Part shown: positions 59,658 to 64,000 of the stretch, in pieces
Position numbering within the stretch: position 1 is the stretch's first letter
Layout of the letters: every line of letters begins with the position of its first letter
Assembly (NCBI RefSeq): GCF_000403435.2
Contig: NZ_KE159703.1
Coordinates: forward strand, 62,001-126,000
From: Oscillibacter sp. 1-3
GTDB lineage: Bacteria > Bacillota > Clostridia > Oscillospirales > Oscillospiraceae
Reading direction: 5' to 3'
DNA: 64,000 nt
Notes under the pieces: generated by a model
What the model saw: the letters and a program-made list of their open reading frames with translations, nothing else
Told to the model about the DNA's origin: nothing
Databases searched by the model: none
Program-made: the position numbers and the translations under genes

Positions 59658-59861
59658 ATGGCCCTTCATACGAAGGTCAAAGAATATCGGGAAAAAGCGG
59701 GATTAAAACAGAGTGAATTGGCAGAATTGGCACATGTAAGACGGGAAACGATTGTACATCTGGAGAATGGAAGATATAACCCGTCGCTGAAGCTGGCAAT
59801 GGATATTGCAAAGGTTTTCCATGTGGCGGTGGAGAAGCTGTTTGAATTTACAGAGGACTGA
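59658..59861 (+). CDS. XRE family regulator
   Basis: The 67-residue protein is a minimal HTH: LHTKVKEYREKAGLKQSELAELAHVRRETIVHLENGRYNPSLKLAMDIAKVFHVAVEKLFEF. AAGGGAG precedes the ATG. It follows its membrane partner by 59 bp, the reverse of the order at 41.5 and 45.1 kb. Probable autoregulation through the dyad at 59138-59178. Confidence 0.87.
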   Translation: MALHTKVKEYREKAGLKQSELAELAHVRRETIVHLENGRYNPSLKLAMDIAKVFHVAVEKLFEFTED

Positions 59862-59938
59862 TTCCGGCGGCAACCGCGGGGAATCCCGCTTCTCCCGTGA
59901 ATCAACCGTTTCAAAACCGCATGAATCAGCATAGGATT

Positions 59939-59975
59939 AAGAACCTGTATTCACAACCGGTGAATACAGGTTCTT
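59939..59975. terminator. Terminator between convergent genes
   Basis: AAGAACCTGTATTCA pairs with TGAATACAGGTTCTT around a 7-nt loop. Confidence 0.8.
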
Positions 59976-60030
59976 AGCAGGTTTGCTTATTCGCTTCCGG
60001 TGGGAATGTGAAGCCGAATGGGAGCTTCTC

Positions 60031-60981
60031 CTATTCAATCTCAATATGTACCGACTCATGGAACACCGGATTCACCAGCCCTGGAATGGACACCGCGTCG
60101 GTGAAGTGGACTTCCTCCGCAAACTCCCGCATCAGGGAAATAATATAGGGATGGGGCCGCTCGTCCGGCCGCCCCGCCGCCACGCTGACCACAACGGTCT
60201 CGGGCTGGAGCATTTTCAGCAGCTTCCGGGTGGTGGAGGACAGGGAGGCGTGGTGAGGGGCCTTGAGTATATCGCAGGGGGCGGCGGAGGCCGTCTCCCA
60301 CATGTGGGCATAGAAATCGCCTCCCAGGACAATCTCCTTTCCGTGGTAGTACAGCCGCTGGCGGAGGCTGGAGATATTCATGCACTTGGCCCAGTGCAGC
60401 AGGTCGTAGCTGTCCCGCTCGCCACGGAAAAGGGCGTCGTAGACCTCCCGCTGACGGCGGTACAGGGCCGCCTCGCCAAAGAGGACGTCCATCGTCAGGC
60501 TGTCCGTCAGCTGGAAGCGCTCCATCCGGGTCCCGGGGAGCTCCGTCATCCGCTCCACGTGCCCGGGATTCTCCCGCAGGGCCCCGGCGTACAGGTCCAG
60601 GCACCGGACGGCGTTCCGAGCCGCCTTGGGCAGGCCGTTGTCCCCGTCCGGCTCCAGGGGGCCCGCGCCGGTGGGCGGGACATAGGTGGCCAGCAGCTCA
60701 CCGACTGTCACGCTCTCCAGCACCCGGCTCAGGCCGCCGATGTGGTCCCGGTGGAAATGGGTCAGCAGTACTTTGTCCAGGCGGGCGACACCCTGCTTTT
60801 TCAGAAAATCCCCAGCGTAGATCCGCCGGGAGCGGGGGTCCAGCTCCCCCGGGTGGTCGTCCCGCACAAGGCTGTCGTGCCCGCAGTCCACCAGCATGGC
60901 GAATTTCTGTGCGCCGCCCTCAATCTCCCGTATCAGGGCAGAGTCGCCGTTGCCCACATTGATAAAGTCCAAAACCAGCAT
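60031..60981 (-). CDS. ComEC/Rec2-like MBL-fold hydrolase
   Basis: The 316-residue soluble protein begins MLVLDFINVGNGDSALI and has the metal motif LLTHFHRDHIGGL (HxHxDH), then GGDFYAHMW and KAPHHASLSSTTRKLLKMLQPETVVVSVAA. This is the C-terminal hydrolase plan of ComEC without membrane domains. Stand-alone versions are of unknown function, perhaps nucleases or phosphodiesterases. Monocistronic on the minus strand. Confidence 0.77.
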   Translation of the reverse strand: MLVLDFINVGNGDSALIREIEGGAQKFAMLVDCGHDSLVRDDHPGELDPRSRRIYAGDFLKKQGVARLDKVLLTHFHRDHIGGLSRVLESVTVGELLATYVPPTGAGPLEPDGDNGLPKAARNAVRCLDLYAGALRENPGHVERMTELPGTRMERFQLTDSLTMDVLFGEAALYRRQREVYDALFRGERDSYDLLHWAKCMNISSLRQRLYYHGKEIVLGGDFYAHMWETASAAPCDILKAPHHASLSSTTRKLLKMLQPETVVVSVAAGRPDERPHPYIISLMREFAEEVHFTDAVSIPGLVNPVFHESVHIEIE

Positions 60982-61158
60982 TGCCCGTCCCCCTCTGATT
61001 TGATTGCTAACAGGATAGCACAGTTGGCTGTCTCCGGCAACTAAAAAAAGTTCTGGAGGATGCCAAATTTTTGTCCTGTATTTTGGCAGGCTGTCTTTGC
61101 AGGGGGGCTTTGGCAGAGCTGGCGGACAGAAAAAGAGGGGCTTTGCCCCTCTTTTCTC

Positions 61159-61854
61159 CTACAGCCGCCGCAGGGCGTCCACCAGAGCGGTCTTGCTCTC
61201 CGTCTTTTCATCCTTGATCTTGATGACCCGGGCGGGGCAGCCGGCCACTACGGCGTTCTCCGGCACGTCCTCCACCACCACAGCCCCGGCGGCCACCACG
61301 GCGTTGGCGCCCACATGGACGCCCTCGATGACCACGGCGTTGGCGCCCACCAGGACGCCGTCCTCCACCACCACCGGCACGGCGGAGGCGGGCTCCACCA
61401 CGCCGGCCAGCACCGCGCCGGCGCCGATGTGGCAGCGGGCCCCCACGGTAGCCCGTCCTCCCAGGACGGCTCCCATGTCGATCATGGTGCCCGGGCCCAC
61501 CACAGCGCCGATATTGATGACGGCCCCCATCATGATGACGGCTCCCTCCCCGATCTCCACCTTCTCCCGGATGACGGCGCCGGGCTCGATTCGGGCTTTC
61601 ACTGTCCGCAGGTCCAGCAGGGGCACGCCGGAGTTGCGGCGGTCATACTCCACCTCATAGTCCCCGATGTTTCCGGCGTTGGCCTCCAGCACAGCGGAGA
61701 GCTCCGCCCAGTCGCCGAAGACGATAAAGCTGTTTCCCTGGCCAAAGACCCTGGCGGAGCCGAAGTCCACCGGGCCCAGGGTGTTGACGTAGAGCTTTAC
61801 CGGTGTTTTCTTCTCCGAGGCGGCGATATAGTTAATAATCTCCTGCGCGTCCAT
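61159..61854 (-). CDS. dapH: Tetrahydrodipicolinate N-acetyltransferase
   Basis: The 231-residue protein has a short N-terminal domain ([24 protein letters not shown]) and a long left-handed beta-helix of hexapeptide repeats ([56 protein letters not shown]). This is the DapH/YkuQ type, which acetylates tetrahydrodipicolinate on the way to meso-diaminopimelate and lysine. It lies 280 bp after dapB on the same strand. AAGGAGG supports ATG 61854. Confidence 0.9.
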   Translation of the reverse strand: MDAQEIINYIAASEKKTPVKLYVNTLGPVDFGSARVFGQGNSFIVFGDWAELSAVLEANAGNIGDYEVEYDRRNSGVPLLDLRTVKARIEPGAVIREKVEIGEGAVIMMGAVINIGAVVGPGTMIDMGAVLGGRATVGARCHIGAGAVLAGVVEPASAVPVVVEDGVLVGANAVVIEGVHVGANAVVAAGAVVVEDVPENAVVAGCPARVIKIKDEKTESKTALVDALRRL

Positions 61855-61881
61855 AAAACCTCCTTGTTTGAATGAGAGCAA

Positions 61882-62130
61882 TCTCTCTAAATACTGAGAA
61901 GAGTTCGGCGGTTTGAGGATCGGATGGCTGCGCTGCCGGCCTTGACGGGCGTCAGCCTGCCTGCGGCCTTCGCCTTGCCCTGCGATCCTCGTCCCTGCCG
62001 CCTCTTTACTATTTCCGGTCTGGAGTCTGTTTTCAAACCGGCGGAATGAATTGAAATGCGGCTGCCGGGCGATGTTTTTTCAGCGCGGGGCCGGACACCG
62101 GAATTCCTCATGCCCGATTCCGACGTTTTC
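61882..62130. other. Intergenic region between dapB and dapH with repeat ends
   Basis: No gene is supported. It contains a solo end of the 78-bp family (TCTGTTTTCAAACCGGCG, 62020-62047) and a stretch shared with the repeat block at 46.8 kb (GGGGCCGGACACC, about 62087-62100). These insertions separate dapH from dapA-dapB. Confidence 0.5.
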
Positions 62131-62856
62131 TCAAGCGCTCTCTCCGAACAGGATCTTTTGCAGATCATAGATCCCGTTGGGCCTTCCCGGCAGAAGCCGG
62201 GCCATATGCAGCGCACCGTTGACGAAGATCTGGCGGCTGGCGGCCCGGTGGGTGATCTCCAGCTCCTCGTCGGGGCCCAGGAAGTGGACCGTATGGGTTC
62301 CCGCCACAGTGCCGCCCCGGAGGGAGTGGATGCCGATCTCGCCCTTTCCCCGTTTTCCGGTGGTCCCCCCCCGGCTGCAGACCGCTTCCATGGCCCCGGC
62401 GGGGTCGATGGCCTCCAGCAGCAGCTTCGCCGAACCGCTGGGGGCGTCCTCCTTCTGATTGTGATGGGTCTCGGTAATCTCAATGTCAAAATCCGGCTTC
62501 AATACGCCGCAGACCTCCCGGAGGGCCCGGACAAACACTGCCATGCCCAGGGAGAAGTTGGCCGCCCACAGCACTGGGGCCGCCTCTCCCAGGGCCTCCA
62601 GACGCTCCCGGTCCGCTGGGGTAAAGCCCGTGGTGCCGGAGAGCAGGGGCGTGCCTGTGCGCCGGACATAGGCGCAGATCTCCGGAAGGGCCTCCGGGCG
62701 GGAGAAGTCCATCACCACGTCCGCCGTCCGGCCCATGCGGCCCAGGCTGTCCAGGCCGTTCCGGCCCAGGGCGGCCACGACCTCGTCCCCGGCGGCCGCG
62801 GCGGTCTCCTGAATGAGGCGGCCCATTTTGCCCCGGCCGATCAGCAGAATTTTCAC
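62131..62856 (-). CDS. dapB: 4-hydroxy-tetrahydrodipicolinate reductase
   Basis: The 241-residue enzyme has a nucleotide-binding start (MKILLIGRGKMGRLIQETA), SGTTGFTPADRERLEAL, the catalytic region EITETHHNQKEDAPSGSAKLL, and GTVAGTHTVHFLGPDEELEITHRAASR. It reduces the DapA product with NAD(P)H. The first loop reads GRGKMG rather than the usual GxxGxMG, a mild deviation also seen in short DapB forms. It overlaps dapA by 4 bp. Confidence 0.93.
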   Translation of the reverse strand: MKILLIGRGKMGRLIQETAAAAGDEVVAALGRNGLDSLGRMGRTADVVMDFSRPEALPEICAYVRRTGTPLLSGTTGFTPADRERLEALGEAAPVLWAANFSLGMAVFVRALREVCGVLKPDFDIEITETHHNQKEDAPSGSAKLLLEAIDPAGAMEAVCSRGGTTGKRGKGEIGIHSLRGGTVAGTHTVHFLGPDEELEITHRAASRQIFVNGALHMARLLPGRPNGIYDLQKILFGESA

Positions 62857-63740
62857 AACAGTCCCGCCTCCTCCAGAGATCTTTTCAGCTTCGCCGTGTG
62901 CTCCTCACTCATCTCGCACAGGGGCAGCCGCAGGGGGCCCGCGTTCAGGCCCATCATGTTCATGGCGGTCTTCACCGGGATGGGGTTCACCTCTATGAAC
63001 AAATCGTTCATCAGCTCCAGGTATTTCAGCTGATTTTCCGCCGCCCGGGCCCGGTTCCCGTTCAGGTAGTCCGCCACAATCTGGTGGCACATGGCGGGCA
63101 TCACGTTGGCGTAGACGGAGATGACGCCGCTGGCCCCTATGCTCAGCAGGGGGACGGTGATGTCGTCGTTGCCGGACCAGAGGGCGAAGTCCGGCCCTGC
63201 CAGGCGGGCGAGCTTCATGGCGTAGGACATGTCGCCGCTGGCCTCCTTGATGCCGCAGATATTGGGGTGCTTTGCCAGCCGCTCCACCACGGACAAAGGG
63301 ATGGAACAGCCGGTGCGGCCCGGCACGTTGTAAAGAAGGCACGGGATGTGTACCGCGTCCGCTGCCGAGGCAAAGTGGCGGTACATCCCCTCCGGGTTGG
63401 CCTTGTTGTAGTAGGGGGCGATCAGCAGCAGGGCGTCCGCGCCCATATCCTGGTACTCCACGCTCTTCTCCAGCTGGGTGGCGGTGCAGTTGGAGCCGCT
63501 GCCCACGATGACGGGCACCCGGCCGTCCACCACCTTGATGGTGTGGGCCACCACGGTGGCGTCCTCCTCATGGGTCATGGTGGAGTACTCGCCGGTGGTG
63601 CCAAGAGTCAAAATGGCGTCGGTGCCCGCCTGGATCTGGCGCTCCAGCAGCTGGGTCAGCGCCTCAAAGTTGACGCTGCCGCCGGCATGGTACGGGGTGA
63701 CCATGGCGACGATGGAGCCTGTGACGTTTTCAAATTTCAT
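62853..63740 (-). CDS. dapA: 4-hydroxy-tetrahydrodipicolinate synthase
   Basis: The 295-residue TIM-barrel aldolase condenses pyruvate with aspartate semialdehyde. It contains AMVTPYHAGGSVNFEAL, LGTTGEYSTMTHEE, the tyrosine in LLYNVPGRTGCS, and the Schiff-base lysine in NICGIKEASGDM. ATG 63740 is preferred over ATG 63749, which directly abuts GGAGG. It is first of the dapA-dapB-dapH set. Confidence 0.94.
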   Translation of the reverse strand: MKFENVTGSIVAMVTPYHAGGSVNFEALTQLLERQIQAGTDAILTLGTTGEYSTMTHEEDATVVAHTIKVVDGRVPVIVGSGSNCTATQLEKSVEYQDMGADALLLIAPYYNKANPEGMYRHFASAADAVHIPCLLYNVPGRTGCSIPLSVVERLAKHPNICGIKEASGDMSYAMKLARLAGPDFALWSGNDDITVPLLSIGASGVISVYANVMPAMCHQIVADYLNGNRARAAENQLKYLELMNDLFIEVNPIPVKTAMNMMGLNAGPLRLPLCEMSEEHTAKLKRSLEEAGLL

Positions 63741-63771
63741 GTCTTTCATCCTCCGCACGCTTCCGCATTGG

Positions 63772-63807
63772 GCATAATAAAATGCCGGTAGAGGCGCGCC
63801 TCTGCCG
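63772..63807 (-). terminator. Hairpin with T-rich tail in the dapA leader
   Basis: Read on the minus strand, CGGCAGAGGCGCGCCTCTACCG (self-complementary) is followed by GCATTTTATTA, 32 bp before dapA. It looks like an intrinsic terminator. It either ends an upstream transcript or acts as an attenuator for the dap genes. Confidence 0.5.
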
Positions 63808-64000
63808 ACAGTCCGGCGTCCGTTCCCATTTCGGCGGCACGGGGAGGGCGCAAAACGCTCCCGTCAGACGACAGTCGTTTTCCAGGGGCGGGCAGGGCCG
63901 AAGTCCCCATGGAACACTACGCCGTTTGGCGGAAAATTATGCGCCGGCCCCAAAGCGGCCGGATTTGGAACAGACCCGCTCCACGCCGGCTTCTATCCGG
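63808..64000. other. Noncoding end of the window upstream of dapA
   Basis: No gene of convincing composition is seen on either strand. No lysine riboswitch or T-box core sequence was recognised. Short stems occur (AAACGACTGTCGT, GGCCGGCGC..CGGCCG). The dapA promoter may lie here or beyond the edge. Confidence 0.4.

Noticed and set aside
63741..64000. Lysine riboswitch or T-box upstream of dapA
   Set aside because: Neither the L-box core nor a T-box GGUGG-type sequence could be seen. The region is truncated by the window edge, so only a terminator-like hairpin is reported.

Overview
The window looks like a chromosomal segment of a GC-rich, anaerobic, spore-forming member of the Clostridia, most like the Oscillospiraceae (Oscillibacter, Dysosmobacter, Intestinimonas and relatives). 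This placement is inference. It rests on spoVAC, a six-gene Rnf complex, formate-tetrahydrofolate ligase, a short-chain fatty acid transporter, a CIRCE-controlled hrcA-grpE-dnaK-dnaJ cluster, the acetylase type of diaminopimelate pathway and an inositol gene cluster. Genes are dense and lie on both strands. Most have good Shine-Dalgarno sites, and many gene pairs overlap by 4 bp.

Layout. 0-5.5 kb: the C-terminus of a mannitol PTS protein, a minus-strand unit of MATE exporter, sugar isomerase and small membrane protein, then a purine/uracil-type permease. 5.5-14.5 kb: an iron-sulfur flavoprotein divergent from an HxlR regulator, spoVAC, hemW, a PF06541 membrane protein, an AtoE-type transporter, and a MocR regulator divergent from an ECF S component. 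14.6-20 kb: rnfCDGEAB. 20.7-28.7 kb: the heat-shock cluster, interrupted by mobile-repeat debris and one unrecognised 69-aa ORF, followed by a PHP phosphatase, rpiB and a putative glycosidase. 28.7-38.7 kb: a GNAT fusion, mreB, comF, mutY, and a MerR-led operon whose products share a membrane module. 38.8-47.9 kb: fhs, two small XRE/membrane-protein modules, an AI-2E-type transporter, a gamma carbonic anhydrase, an M29 aminopeptidase and a sirtuin. 48.1-50.3 kb: three tRNA-Leu genes and an AT-richer type II restriction-modification pair. 50.3-53 kb: a phosphoesterase, a frameshifted membrane gene and a D,D-carboxypeptidase. 53.3-58.9 kb: iolE, iolB, iolD and iolG. 59-64 kb: a third XRE/membrane module, an MBL hydrolase, and dapA-dapB-dapH.

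Physiology (inference). Inositol is broken down by the iol enzymes. One-carbon units pass through Fhs. Reduced ferredoxin drives ion pumping through Rnf. Short-chain acids may cross the membrane through the AtoE-like carrier.

The most distinctive features not explained by ordinary genes are these. First, a 164-bp MITE-like element with long imperfect terminal inverted repeats is present in three full copies. Two of them face each other around iolD, and one supplies the stop codon of comF. Second, there is a MerR operon in which the regulator and two small proteins share a two-helix membrane module and the same C-terminal tail. Third, three TGACAA-N6-TTGTCA operators precede an XRE/DUF3169 pair. 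No transposase, integrase, CRISPR array or prophage was seen.
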